Positions 42,730 through 53,232 of a DNA stretch of 64,000 bases are shown here, piece after piece (position 1 is the first letter of the stretch; every line of letters begins with the position of its first letter). The translations under genes were made by a program, and so were the position numbers. The notes beneath the pieces were generated by a model. It saw nothing but the letters and a program-made list of their open reading frames with translations, was not told where the DNA came from and did no database searches. The stretch comes from Lepidostoma basale. Taxonomy: Eukaryota > Arthropoda > Insecta > Trichoptera > Lepidostomatidae. The stretch is taken from positions 225,856 through 289,855 of the forward strand of contig JAHDVF020000420.1 of NCBI GenBank assembly GCA_022606425.2, given 5' to 3'.

Positions 42730-43198
42730 ACAACAACAACAAACCATCACGCCGTTTCCCCTGTCGACCCCCACACTACTCTATCCTGACATACCTCTCT
42801 AGCTTCCTCCACATTCATACAGCGAGTCATACACGCAAGTCGATTCTTCCGGCTTCTAACATGACCAACCTTTAAAATTTGATTAATTTGGACATGCCAC
42901 GTTATCCTCAGTATACCTCGACTCCGTACTCCATTTACATCGTTTACGTATACTTTTTTAACAATTGTTTCTTCGCCCATGCGCTCCATATGTCCGAACG
43001 CAGCGATCCTTTCCTAATTTTGTTCATAATACCTTCTTTCGCTCTACATTTCTTTCTAATATCAGCATTTGAGATTCTGTTGTACATCGTTCTAACACAC
43101 ATACGTCTTAGGGACCTCATCTCTACCGAATTTATTCTGCTCTCATCTTTCTTCTGCCAGTTCCATGCTTCGCTTCCATACATAAGAGTTGGGACCAT
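42730..43198 (-). mobile_element. RT-A-c LINE 3' end, GTT tail
   Basis: Minus: LMYGSEAWNWQKKDESRINS, VEMRSLRRMCVRTMYNRISN, ADIRKKCRAKEGIMNKIRKG, a frameshift, MERMGEETIVKKVYVNDVNG, RSRKNRLACMTRCMNVEEAR. Tail of GTTGTTGTT. Confidence 0.82.
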
Positions 43199-43249
43199 AA
43201 TGATTATGAACGGCCATTTTCGGTGAAAAATCACGAAAATTTGACAATT

Positions 43250-43400
43250 GATATATTATTGTAACACCTGATGATGTCAACATACGTTGATGACACAGTT
43301 GTCGCGTAAAATAAAATAAAATTGTAATACAAACAACAAAGTTATTTAATTAAACAGTTTAAAAGTAATTCACTATAAACGTTAATTTTTATCGGTTTGA
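43250..43400 (+). mobile_element. HHR-2 repeat, damaged core
   Basis: CTGATGA at 43268-43274, stem GTCAAC/GTTGA, GACA instead of GAAA, CAGTTGTC. Then AAAATAAAATAAAATTGTAA and ATTTAATTAAACAGTTTAAA. Confidence 0.55.
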
Positions 43401-43974
43401 AACTTTCATTTTGTGTAGTGATTACACATCACCGTAAGACTCGGACATTAATGGAACTGTTTGGGAAAGGGTGAACAAAATCTCCCATTATAATATGGTA
43501 AATACATTTATACCTTCGTGTATAGCATATTATCGTTCTAAACAACTTCTTTGCCTCTATCCGCCTACGAGATATTCCGTTCCTTTGTTTTCTTTTCTTT
43601 TTTTTACAACTCTCCAAAGACACAGATTTTCAAAGACTTTTCTCATTTCGGAGAATTTTTATCAAGGGAACTCTTTCAATATTGAAAAACAAACATTTAC
43701 GAATCATTATTTACTTGTTTTGAGGAAAATACGCGTAATTTTCTAACGGGACGTGGACCGTGTAATATAAGCGGTACGAGTGAATTTTCTTTCTTTAAGA
43801 TTCTGTAATTTTGATCATGATTCGATTTAAATAAATTGTATTCTAATTCTAGACAATGTTTCGTAAAATTTAAAATTCGAATACCCCAAAACTCTCCTTT
43901 GATTGTTTAATTTATAATAAAATTAACATAATTGATTAAAGTTAATTCAAATAGGACTGTTTTTAGTATCTACA
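43401..43974. other. Unassigned intron
   Basis: A 91-codon + frame (43471-43746) has no motif or splice support. Confidence 0.35.
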
Positions 43975-44870
43975 GGATTTCTGAGTTGTGTATACAACCG
44001 CCTATCAGTCGAATGAAGTAAACAACCAAGTGAATGTCTCATCTTCTCCCGAGTGACTAGAAGCCTGGCATCCCTAATGAAGAAAGATAAGAAATCAGTC
44101 GGAAAGAGCCACGGGTAATATCCATACTCCCTAAGATAGAGTTATCGCAGAAATATCTTCTGCACCCTCTCCACCATCAGGGAATATTTAACCTCATAGG
44201 GCACCTAAATAATGGAAGAAAATTCCACCGACTTTTTATAAGATACAGTAGTTTCAGCACCTGAATATTACAAATCAAATCAAATCATGTATTGTTTTCT
44301 CAAATCAAATCAGTTTATTTTCTCAAAAGATATTTCAAACAACAATTATAGTTTAAGGCATCTATTGAGAACAGGTAAAATATAAAAAATATGTAATACC
44401 AGGAACGCATGAGAGATGGTTCGACATTAGGAAAACAAGATACTCTCCAAAGTCAAGAGTATTTGTCTACTGAACGTACTTTCACGAATATGAAAGACGT
44501 CGATCTCCGAAGCGATCATGTTCAGCAGTTTGATTGCTCTTCTCACCGGCATCACCAGAGGCAGGTTGGTTCTGCATGCTGGGAGATAAAACAGTTTGTG
44601 CTGACGCTGTCGAATATAACCATCTGGAACATAAAGATGGATAGCCTCCAAGATAACGGAGTTCTCAAAGAATCCCCTGATTAGTCTGAAGGAATGGGTA
44701 CATGTGCACCCATCTCTTCTTATCTGCAAACTATTGGTCCCCAGCATGCCCAAGAGGAATGCAGTGGGATAAAGCCAGGGATTGGTACCAATCTCTCGAG
44801 CAACACTCGAGCCGGCTCCGGACCAATGAGTTACACAAAATTCGCAAAACATAGGGATTCCTGAAAACTC
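43975..44870 (-). mobile_element. Two joined RT-D LINE fragments
   Basis: 43975-44275 matches the middle of the 16091-16738 copy without a 3' end. 44275-44870 is a second copy with ATCAAATCAAATCA tail and minus-strand PWLYPTAFLLGMLGTNSLQI, RRDGCTCTHSFRLIRGFFEN, RQRQHKLFYLPACRTNLPLV, MPVRRAIKLLNMIASEIDVF. Confidence 0.78.
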
Positions 44871-45048
44871 GAAAAACTTTCGCGTAAAATAAAATACAAC
44901 TGTGATACAAAAAACAAAGTTATTTATTTAACAGTTTAAAATGATAAAGTATCATAGTGTTTTGGCCAAAACAATGGATTATTTAAAAAGTAAACAGGAA
45001 AGAGTAACATTTTGTTATTATATTATATATAACGCATGGAAATGTGTT
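44871..45048 (+). mobile_element. HHR-2 3' part, then unassigned
   Basis: From TCGCGTAAAATAAAATACAA to GTTTTGGCCAAAACAATGGA (44985). The core is lost to the left. Confidence 0.5.
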
Positions 45049-45063
45049 ATTTTAATTTATGTA

Positions 45064-45784
45064 ACTAACTAACTAACTAACCATCACGCCGTCTCCCCGA
45101 AGGGGTAGGCAGAAAGAATGGACTGCCACACCTTTCTTTCCTGACATATTTCTCTCGCTTCCTCAACATTCATACATCGTGTCATGCACGCGTCGATTTC
45201 TCTGACTCCTCACATGGCCGACATTCAATATTTGATTTATTTGATCGTGCCACGTTTTCCTTGGTCTTCCTCTATTTCTGGTACCATTTACATCATTAAC
45301 ATATAATTTTTTTACCATTCTTTCTTCATTCATTCTTTCCATATGTCCAAACCATCTTAATGATCCTTTCATTATTTTGTTCATGACACCATCATTCGCA
45401 CCGCATTCACTTCTTATATTTTCATTCGACATTCTATCATACACAGAGTATCTCATTTCTACTGCATTTATTCTACTTTTATCCTTCTTTTGCCAGTTCC
45501 ATGCTTCGCTTCCATACATAAGGGTCGGTAGAAGAACACCATTGTGCACTGCCATTCTAGCTTTTTTGGATAGGTTTTGTTTGCGATGACAACTTTAAGT
45601 GCACCATTCACTTTGTTGCCTGCCCCAACCCTTCTTTCAATATCCCTCTCCACTCTCCCATCTCTTGTAAACATACTACCTAAATACACAAACTCAACTA
45701 CTTGCTCCAAGTTTTCACCATTCACGCTAATGTTGCAGACTGTCGTGGTTTCTTCCTTTTCAAAAATCATTACCTTGGACGCAG
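45064..45784 (-). mobile_element. RT-A-a LINE with perfect 15-bp target duplication
   Basis: ATTTTAATTTATGTA at 45049-45063 and 45785-45799. Minus: MIFEKEETTTVCNISVNGEN, LEQVVEFVYLGSMFTRDGRV, VGAGNKVNGALKVVIAN, a frameshift, LMYGSEAWNWQKKDKSRINA, a 24-bp-scale deletion, GSLRWFGHMERMNEERMVKK, RGRPRKTWHDQINQIL, TTAG tail. One of the most recent-looking copies. Confidence 0.93.
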
Positions 45785-45799
45785 ATTTTAATTTATGTA

Positions 45800-46209
45800 G
45801 GTACACATATATAATATAACCATTACTTACAAACGTAAAAACGTTCCAGTGACTAACACTCTAAAGATAAATCAAGTTGAAATACTGGAACATCCTTTCT
45901 CTGGGCATATTCCCGCCGTGAGCCAACCCCTAAAATATCGCTACGGGGGAAAATTGGTCCAAGACATCCCTTGAATGTAAAGTAAGACGCTTACACCTTC
46001 TATACTCGAGACCAGAGCGACATTATTTCGTAGATGTTTCACAAAGGGTATATTTTGGATCATATATTCCTAAGATGTCGGGTGAATATTTGGAAAATTG
46101 AAACATGGAAAACATAAATTTTCTCACAGTTGTAAGTTATTTTTATTTTTTTCAATACAACATATAGAAATATAATACTTTCGTATACAATAAATTTCAC
46201 AAGGTAGCG
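45800..46209. other. Unassigned intron
   Basis: No feature recognised. Confidence 0.35.
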
Positions 46210-46350
46210 TCATTGAGAATGGACCGCCACACCACTCTATCCTGACACACCTCTTTAGATTCCTCCACATTCATACAACGATACATACACGCACGTCGAT
46301 TCTTCCGACTTTTAACATGACCAACATTTAAAATTTGATTAATTTGGTAA
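46210..46350 (-). mobile_element. RT-A-c fragment
   Basis: Reverse of the WRSILS, MNVEES, RSRKNRRAC and NQILNVGHV codons; no tail. Confidence 0.65.
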
Positions 46351-46374
46351 TATCATCTGTTTTCTAGAAGTTTT

Positions 46375-46445
46375 ATTATAGATAATCCATTGTTTTAGCG
46401 GAAACACTTTAATATTTCAACATTATTAACTGTTTAAATAAAAGA
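46375..46445. repeat. HHR-2 outer-end fragment
   Basis: GATAATCCATTGTTTTAGCG ... ATTATTAACTGTTTAAAT. Confidence 0.5.
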
Positions 46446-46484
46446 AAGTTTTTTTTGTGAATGTATGTGTGTTCTAAACAATAC

Positions 46485-46868
46485 GCTAATAGGCTGATAA
46501 CCTTCGCATTGTGTTAATAAAGTAGTTTGCTAAAATGTTAAAAATCATTCTCCATAGATGGCGTTAGTAGGTGGATTATATAGGTTAATCTTAAAAAGAT
46601 TGACTAGTATAATCAAATCTACATAGATGGCCAATTAAAACTGACACGTGAAGATAGGTATGGATTTGGAGTATATATACAACTTCCAAAAAAATGTATC
46701 AAGCATTATCATAATAACAATGGTGGAATGGGGAATGTTGTAATTACATAAAGCGTGCGCTTAACCCAACCAATGACAGGTCATAAGTCCTGTAAACACC
46801 TTGATCATCAATATTCAGTTTCCAGTTTGTGTCTTCGTCTCTATTGAGATACAATTAAAAAGAAAGTT
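46485..46868 (-). repeat. RPT-A2 repeat, long form
   Basis: Reverse copy of 35440-35840 at roughly 85% by eye, including CCATAGATGGCGTTAGTAGG and ACCAATGACAGGTCATAAGT. Confidence 0.78.
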
Positions 46869-46869
46869 T

Positions 46870-47090
46870 GTTATAATATCACAATTGATTAAATTTTGTC
46901 GCGACAGCTGTTTCGCTAACCAATGTTAACATCGGCTTGTCTTATAACCAACTTAAGTTACTCAGTTTATTGTAAGACCTGACGATGCTGACATCGGTTA
47001 GCGAAACAGCTGTCACGACAAAATATAATCAATTGTGATATTTATAACAATTTTTTATTTATTTAAACAGTTAATAGTTAATTCTATGTT
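46870..47090. mobile_element. HHR-2 inverted pair
   Basis: Two cores facing each other: a damaged one on the minus strand (about 46897-46940) and a good one on the + strand (46979-47014). ATCACAATTGATTAAATTTT and its inverse flank them. Confidence 0.65.
46979..47014 (+). ncRNA. Hammerhead-like motif (HHR-2)
   Basis: CTGACGA, T, helix II GCTGAC/GTTAGC around ATCG (one wobble), GAAA (47003-47006), ACAGCTGT, C at 47014. Core intact; the adjacent stem I is weak. Confidence 0.58.
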
Positions 47091-47104
47091 CGCCATACTT
47101 TGTG

Positions 47105-47240
47105 TTGTAGATGTTTTATTTTATTTTTTATATACTTTGTAAATAAAACTTTAATTTAAATTTTTTTTAATTACATATCAGACATGTTACGGACAACCCG
47201 GTCCTTCCTCAGTGATTTTATAAAGATATTTAATATGTTA
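47105..47240 (-). mobile_element. HHR-5 repeat
   Basis: Minus motif at 47181-47212: CTGAGGA, GGAC/GTCC, GTAA instead of GAAA, ACATGTC. Confidence 0.6.
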
Positions 47241-47244
47241 TTGA

Positions 47245-47610
47245 ATTTTGAATGTATACAAATACTTGTAGACGAATACTGGATTTTACCCATTGCGGGT
47301 TCTCATTTTAAGGATTAATTGTATCTCAATAGAGACGAAGTGGCAAATTGGAAACAGAATATGATGGTCGAGGCGTTTACAGGACTTATGACCTGTCATT
47401 GGTTGGGCTAAGCGCACGCTTTATGTTATACAACATTCCCCATTCCGCCCTTCTTACGACCACCATGTCTGCCAATTTTTTGGAAGATGTATATATGCTA
47501 CAATGTTGGTGAACACTTCACATTTTATAGTTCAATCTACATCAGTTTATTAACGCAATGTGAAAGGCTACCACCATTAACGTATTGCTAGATAACGCCT
47601 GGAGATGACT
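47245..47610 (+). repeat. RPT-A1 repeat
   Basis: Extends the family upstream to GTATACAAATACTTGTAGAC (matched in reverse at 34545-34595) and downstream to TTAACGCAATGTGAAAGG. Confidence 0.75.
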
Positions 47611-47684
47611 CTCCAATTTTTATGCTATTTATAACTTGGACCAGTTTTTTACAACAGTAAAAAACTGTATATTATTTTGAATAT

Positions 47685-47765
47685 CTTTATAATATCACTG
47701 AGGAAGGACAGAGTTGTCCGAAACATGTATGATATTTATTTTTTATTTTTTTAAAGTTAAATGTT
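47685..47765 (+). mobile_element. HHR-5 repeat, opposite to the 47105 copy
   Basis: Hammerhead-like motif 47692-47735: stem I ATATCA/TGATAT (6 pairs), CTGAGGA, A, GGAC/GTCC around AGAGTT, GAAA, ACATGT; the cleavage base C17 is A at 47729. Confidence 0.65.
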
Positions 47766-47835
47766 TTATTACATTTTATGCGAAAGACATGTTTCGCCTG
47801 ACTTAGGCGTAATCGAATGTTTTTTAATGCCTTTA
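47755..47835 (-). mobile_element. HHR-4 remnant
   Basis: Minus: CGATTACGCCTAAGTCAGGC then GAAACATGTC. Good GAAAC end, poor CTGANGA. Confidence 0.45.
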
Positions 47836-48164
47836 ACAGGCGGAACAGTCCCTTTATTCCTCGAATACGAGGGACAGCCGACGATGATGATGATGTTGGT
47901 ATATTCGCTATTGACCAAAGGTGTTAGTACATTGTATTGTATTAATGTTATGTACAGACGTTGTGTATCTCCAGCGTGTACAGATGTATTGTACATTGTA
48001 TGTCCACTGTGTAACAAGTCCGCACTCATAAAAGCCTTAACTGAATTGACCTAGTTGCGTATGTGTTGTATAGGAATACATGAATATAATACATAAACAT
48101 AAAACAGAAACAAGAGTTGACCCTATACGAACAATCTATGCAAACGATTTTTTTTATTACTTTA
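47836..48164. other. Unassigned
   Basis: Open on both strands for about 90 codons but with no domain or splice context. Confidence 0.35.
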
Positions 48165-48565
48165 TTTTTTCATACTTATTCTTCAAGTGCCCTCTCAGGT
48201 CCTCCCAACGTTGGCGATCAGCTTGGTGAACCCGTTCCTGTCCTGCGCCGCTCGGAACAGTACACTCCCTCATGTATCGCAGCCAGGACATGGTTTGGAC
48301 ACATGGAAAGAATGAGTAGAGACAGAATGGTGAAAAAAAATTGTAAATGACTTGAACGGAACTAGAAATAGAGGAAGTCTTAGGAAAACTGTAAAAATGT
48401 CGCTCACGCAAGGAGTCGACTGTGTGTCGACGTGCGTGCATGACACGATGTATGAATGTAAAGAATTCGAGAGATGTATATCAGGACAGAACAGTGTTGG
48501 AAGTCCATTCTTTCTGCATATCCCTTCGGAGAGACGGCGTGATGGTTAGTTAGTTAGTTAGTTAG
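48165..48565 (+). mobile_element. Chimeric element: reverse RT-F fused to forward RT-A
   Basis: 48175-48291 is an antisense RT-F 3' end (CGTTGGCGATCAG ... CGCAGCCAGGACA); at 48292 it switches to + RT-A (TGGTTTGGACACATGGAAAG) and runs to the TTAG tail. The identical switch recurs at 60160-60535. Confidence 0.8.
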
Positions 48566-48584
48566 AAACTTAAAATTCAATTTT

Positions 48585-49060
48585 TCTTCTTCTTCAAGTG
48601 CCCTGTCGGGTCTTTCCAACGTTGGCGATCACCTCGGCGAACCTGTCCCTGTCCTGCGCCGCTCGGAACAGCTCCTCCACACATCAAATGCCGGTCCACT
48701 CCCTCACGTTTCGCAGCCAGGACATCTGTTTTCTACCGAGCCCTCGGCGTCCCTCAATTTTCTCTTCCAATATCAATTGGAGAAGGTGGAACTTTTCCAC
48801 AGGCAGTACATGACCCAGATGTGAAATCTTCCGAACCTTGATAGTTGATAACAGCTCCCTATCAACTCTAGCTCGCCTCAGGACTTTGGTATTGGTAACC
48901 ATGTCTGTCTAGAGAATTCTGAGCATTCGGCGATGGAGCCACATTTCAAATGCTTCTAGTCTATTCGTTGAGTTGAATTTTTAGGTCCACGTTTCACACC
49001 CATACAATAAAACAAACCACACATAATAGCATTTGATCATTCTCAGGAATTATTATGAGG
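48585..49060 (-). mobile_element. RT-F LINE 3' end
   Basis: GAA tail; minus: TNTKVLRRARVDRELLSTIK, VRKISHLGHVLPVEKFHLLQ, LILEEKIEGRRGLGRKQMSW, LRNVREWTGI. The HxGHVxR...GRxxxxWLxNxREW pattern is a LINE C-terminus. Confidence 0.78.
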
Positions 49061-49084
49061 AAATACAACAAACAAAATAAATCA

Positions 49085-49460
49085 CGGAACTGCCAAAAGA
49101 AGGATAAAAGTATAATAAATGAAATATAAGTGAGATATTTTAGTCGAATATCTGTTAAAACTGTTTATGATAGTATGTCAAATGCGAATGGAAGTGTTAT
49201 GAAAAAAATATTGAAAGTATCACTAAAAATGTTGTATACAAGCAGTGTGAGTGGAAAGAGAAGCCATGGAAGACCAAGGAAAGCATGGCAAGACCAAAAT
49301 AATCAATTACTGAACGGCACCAACATTCGAAGTCGGAAAAATCGACGAGCGGGCTATTTACGATGTATGAATGTAGAGGAAAGTCGACAGGTATGTCAGG
49401 ACAGAGAAGTATGTCGATCTTTCCTGGCTATCCCTCCGAGGAAACGGCTCACTGGTTAAC
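49085..49460 (+). mobile_element. RT-A-b LINE fragment
   Basis: VKTVYDSMSNANGSVMKKIL, LYTSSVSGKRSHGRPRKAWQ, DQNNQLLNGTNIRSRKNRRA. Internal deletion removes GHMER. Confidence 0.78.
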
Positions 49461-49975
49461 TAACTAACCATCACGCCGTTTCACTGGAGGGGTAGGCAGA
49501 GAGAATGGACCGCCAAACTGTTCTGTCCTAACATACCTCTCTAAATTCCTCTACATTCATACGTCGTAAAATGCACACTCGTCGATTTTTCCAATTTCGA
49601 ACGTGGCCGCTTTTCAGTATTTAATTAGTTTGGTCATGCCATGCTTTCCTAGGTCTTCCACGGTTTCTCTTTCCACTCACACTACTTGTATGCAATATTT
49701 TAACCATTCTTCTTTCGTCCATTCGTTCCATATGTCCAAACCATCTCAGGGATCCATTCTTAATTTTACTTATGATACAATCATCTGCCTTACATTTCTT
49801 TCTTATTTTGTAGTTCGGTATTTTATCATATATCCGCACATTATTCTTAGAGATCTCATTTCTACGGTATTTATCCTACTTTCATCATTTTTTTGCCAAC
49901 TCCAAAATTCACTTCTATACATAAGGGTTGGCACTAGAACATCATTATGTACTGTCATATTTGCATTGATTAGTT
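49455..49975 (-). mobile_element. RT-A-b LINE, tail-to-tail with the previous copy
   Basis: TTAACTAACTAACCATCACG joins the two tails. Minus: IPNYKIRKKCKADDCIISKI, KNGSLRWFGHMERMDERRMV, KILHTSSVSGKRNRGRPRKA. Confidence 0.82.
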
Positions 49976-50284
49976 AGTTATTATTACAACAGTGTTCCAA
50001 ATTTAACAGTTAATATTATACGAGCATAATAAACTTCGTTCAAATCCATTTCCACTTCTCGTGTATTAACCACTAATGTTTAGTATACCCACCCTCTTTT
50101 CTGGTAATTATTAGTTTAAGGGTGTTTTTCGTCGCAATACGTGGCGGGAGAACAAACTTATTCGTAGTAATTACGATAATTACGGATAAAACTGAAATAA
50201 AATATATTTTTATTTAGAGGGAAGGCCTTCATCTTTTATAAAAGCTGTCTCTGTCTTCATAGGCTATTTTTTCTCCTAACGTAA
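49976..50284. other. Unassigned
   Basis: AT-rich; no feature. Confidence 0.35.
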
Positions 50285-50610
50285 GAAATCAACCTGCCTC
50301 TGGTTATGCCGATGGGGAGAGCATTCAATCTGCTGAACATGGTCGCTTGAACAGACTACGTACTCGTATTTCATAATATTGAATTCATTTTAATTTTTTT
50401 CATTTTAAACATATCTAAAGCATTACAGAATTTTTATTTCCAATACGCTAAAGAAACAAGTTAGAGATACACAATAATAAGTAATACATAATAGATTAAT
50501 AAAAAGAGCGAGAAACATAAGATGCATGACAAATTAATAAAATAAATATACCATACAATTATAATAAAGATAGTACTTCCCTCAGATGAGCCAAACTATC
50601 ACAAAATGCG
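50285..50610 (-). mobile_element. RT-D 3' fragments in opposite orientations
   Basis: 50285-50350 is a + scrap (NQPASGYADGESIQSAEHGR). 50385-50610 is the reverse RT-D 3' UTR matching 15905-16135. Confidence 0.65.
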
Positions 50611-50659
50611 CGTCGAATACGCTACACATTGCTACACTAATTAACACTTAATTAAAATC

Positions 50660-50895
50660 GCACACAGAATCACTGTTAATAAATTGTCGATTGTTTTAAC
50701 CGAAACACTATGATACATACGAGTACTTCAAAATTATTAACTTTTAAAATATTATATAACACTGTTATGTTTTCAAAATTGTAATTATTCACTTTTTGAG
50801 TGTCGCGACAGCTGTTTTGCCAACCGTTTTTGGCATCATCAGGTCTTACAAACAACAAAAACACGTCACGACACTCAAAAAGTGAATAATAAATA
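50660..50895 (-). mobile_element. HHR-2 repeat
   Basis: Outer end TTGTCGATTGTTTTAACCGA, core at 50807-50842, flanked by GAGTGTCG... and its inverse so that the whole unit can fold. Confidence 0.6.
50807..50842 (-). ncRNA. Hammerhead-like motif (HHR-2), G12 mutated
   Basis: CTGATGA, T, GCCAA/TTGGC, AAAA in place of GAAA, ACAGCTGT, C. The G12 change should abolish activity. Confidence 0.5.
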
Positions 50896-50904
50896 TTGTT
50901 ATAT

Positions 50905-51188
50905 CCCTGAGATGGTTTGGACATAAGGAAAGAATTGACGATAGAAAAATGGTTAAAATGTTGTATACAAGCAGTGTGAGTGGTAAGAGTAGCCGAAAAA
51001 AACAAAGAAAAGCATGGCATAATCAAATACTGAAAGGCGGCCACATTCGAAGTCGGAAAAATCGACGAGCGTGCATGTTACGATGTATGAATGAGGAGGA
51101 ACCCAAAGAGTTATATCAAGACAGAACGGTATGGCGGTCCATCTTCTCTGCGTACCCCTCCGGAGAAACTGCGTTAGTTAGTTAGTTT
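50905..51188 (+). mobile_element. RT-A-b LINE 3' end, TTAG tail
   Basis: WFGHKERIDDRKMVKMLYTS, SVSGKSSRKKQRKAWHNQIL, KGGHIRSRKNRRACMLRCMN, WRSIFSAYPSGETAL, then TTAGTTAG. GHMER is GHKER here. Confidence 0.82.
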
Positions 51189-51364
51189 TTTTTTTATATT
51201 TACGATTTTGTAACCCTTAATAAAGAAAATGGGCATACGGTTTATTTTATTTAAATACCACAGCCTTAAATCTCCGGAATATAGACTCGCCTGTATGGAA
51301 TTAATTTAGTAATGAATTTTTGTTCCTAATGATATCATCGTTTATGTGTTTATTTACAATTATA
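51189..51364. other. Unassigned
   Basis: No feature. Confidence 0.3.
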
Positions 51365-51689
51365 TATCTAATATACAATGTGTCTCAAAAGAATGTTTAT
51401 ATTCAGTGGATCGATTTAAAAAAAAAAGTATGCCATTTAGGAATTTATTTCCTAAAAACAATATATCGTCCAAATGTAAACCCTCGCGTTCGTGGCACTC
51501 ATTTAGTCGAACACAAAAATTTCTTATGACGGCTCGGCCGACTGATAATCGACAGATTGATATCTCCATCAATCTATCGTTTTCTACCGTTCTTGACGAT
51601 CTTGGTCGCCCGGATTTTGGTTTTTCCACGCTTTTACCGGTGTTTCTAAACTTTTTGACACATTTTCGAATAAGAGGTATGCCTAAAAA

Positions 51690-51748
51690 CATTGTCAAAG
51701 CGCCATTGAGGTGAGCTATTCACTTAATTATTATTATTATTATTATAG
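51690..51748 (+). mobile_element. RT-E 3' UTR scrap
   Basis: AAAGCGCCATTGAGGTGAGC, TATTCACTTAATT then (ATT)n. Confidence 0.65.
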
Positions 51749-51749
51749 G

Positions 51750-52143
51750 CGCATCATTTAAATCTGGCAACTTAAGCCGATTTTCATGTCTTTTTTGGAG
51801 GGCGTTTTTTTGTAGGAAAATAAAATGAATCGTTTTGGATATTTAGGATGTTTTTATTTACATATTAAAGATACAGAAAAAAAAAATTATAGCGTATTAT
51901 AATTATTATTATTGATCGAAGTTGGCACCTCGAAAAAAAAGCGCGTGAATTTGGCTCTTGATGTTATCTGAAATCAGAAATTCTTGAAAATTCTTAATCT
52001 AAATACATGGCATTCTGGTCGGAACTACAGAAGTTAAATTTCATCCCTAACTTTTTATTTTACAACCTCTTCTTTGCTGACTTTATTTTTCAAAGTCCGC
52101 CATTTTGTTATTTATCCATGAACTAGATAAATAACAAAATGGC
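51750..52143. mobile_element. FB-1 element, single arm
   Basis: Same order as one arm of 40505-42245 without SINE-G. Ends in a hairpin: GTCCGCCATTTTGTTATTTA (52097) inverted at 52122-52147 region. Confidence 0.7.
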
Positions 52144-52350
52144 GGACTATTACCTTAAGTGTCGAAAATCTCGTATATTGCAGAATCTTATACGTGATAC
52201 AGCGCCTAATCACCGTTTTCGTAAAACTCTCGCATGAGAAACCCTCCATAGTGACTGAATTCCAACAAGCCAGGCTACTGATTGACATAGCCTCTGCATC
52301 TCTCGGATAACAAAATAAAACTTTTGAGACTCCCTGTACTAGGTTTAATG

Positions 52351-52504
52351 TAAAAACTATGATTAAATGTCTCCTTTGTTTCTTGTTCTCTTTGTGCTGT
52401 AAATTCATGTTTAAAAACAATTTAAAATACTGGATAAACACATTTGAATATACAATGAAACTCTAAAGTAAATAAACAACGTTGTGATGTGCGAACCTCG
52501 ATCT
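52351..52504. other. Unassigned
   Basis: No feature. Confidence 0.3.
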
Positions 52505-53232
52505 TTCTAGTATTTGTTCAATCGAGTTAGAGCCTTTTTATCTATGGAGATTCAGGTGAACCTCACTAAAACCAAGTTGATGATGTCAGAACCAGCACAA
52601 ATCGTATTGGACAATGCCAGCATTGAATCTGTCAGTGAATACATTTATTTGGGTCACAAAATACAGCTTGGGCGAGATAACCAGACAGCAGACCTGAATA
52701 GAAGAGTCGGACTAAGCTGGGCACCGTTCAAAAATCTTGGTCACATTTTGAAAAATCCGAAAATACCCATCAACTTGAAAAGGAGAGTGTTCAATGCCTG
52801 TGTCCTGCCAGTGTTCACTTATGGTATTGAGACAGTCACAATGTCACAAAAAAGTGCCAACAAGCTAAGAGTCACTCAGAGAGCAATGGAGAGAGCCATG
52901 TTGGGTATCAGTTTACGGGACAGACTCAGAAATGAGGACATAAGAGTCAGAACAAAGGTTTTCGATGTTATCAAGATGGCCGCAACCCTCAAGTGGCGAT
53001 GGGCGGGACATGTCACTCGCTATCCAGATGAAAAGTGGACAAGGCGACTGCTGTGCTGGTGGCCAAGGACGGCAAAGCGTGGAGTTGGGCGCTCACAGTT
53101 GCGTTGGCGCGACGATGTCCGGATAAGTGCGGGAAGTGCCTGGATGCGGATCGCTCAGGATAGAAGATAATGGAAAATGCGAGAGGCCTACGTCCAGGAG
53201 TGGACGGTCAATACAGGCTGAAGAAGAAGATT
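52505..53232 (+). mobile_element. RT-B LINE (RTE/BovB-like), best preserved
   Basis: 218-codon frame (52514-53169): MEIQVNLTKTKLMMSEPAQI, SEYIYLGHKIQLGRDNQTAD, NACVLPVFTYGIETVTMSQK, KLRVTQRAMERAMLGISLRD, LKWRWAGHVTRYPDEKWTRR, LRWRDDVRISAGSAWMRIAQ. One in-frame stop (TAA at 53168) then WKMREAYVQEWTVNTG and the true stop. The typical RTE C-terminus; the polymerase motifs would lie upstream and are gone. Tail GAAGAAGAAGA. Confidence 0.88.

Larger units (their letters stand above)
51365..52350 (-). mobile_element. Tc1/mariner-type transposon relic, split
   Basis: 52143-52350 holds the terminus (ACAGGGAGTCTCAAAAG) and a start MEGFSCESFTKTVIRR. 51365-51705 resumes with IPLIRKCVKKFRNTGKSVEK, PKSGRPRSSRTVENDRLMEI (helix-turn-helix and GRPR linker), then jumps to VRLNECHEREGLHLDDILF, like the extreme C-terminus of such transposases, so the catalytic DDE part is deleted. 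RT-E and FB-1 pieces lie between. Confidence 0.65.

Noticed and set aside
47761..48054. 97-codon + frame with several Cys residues
   Set aside because: Begins inside an HHR-4 repeat, has no recognisable domain and no splice or promoter context.
52514..53169. Host gene of 218 codons
   Set aside because: Composition and motifs are those of an RTE-type RT C-terminus, with a premature stop, no splice structure and a GAA tail.
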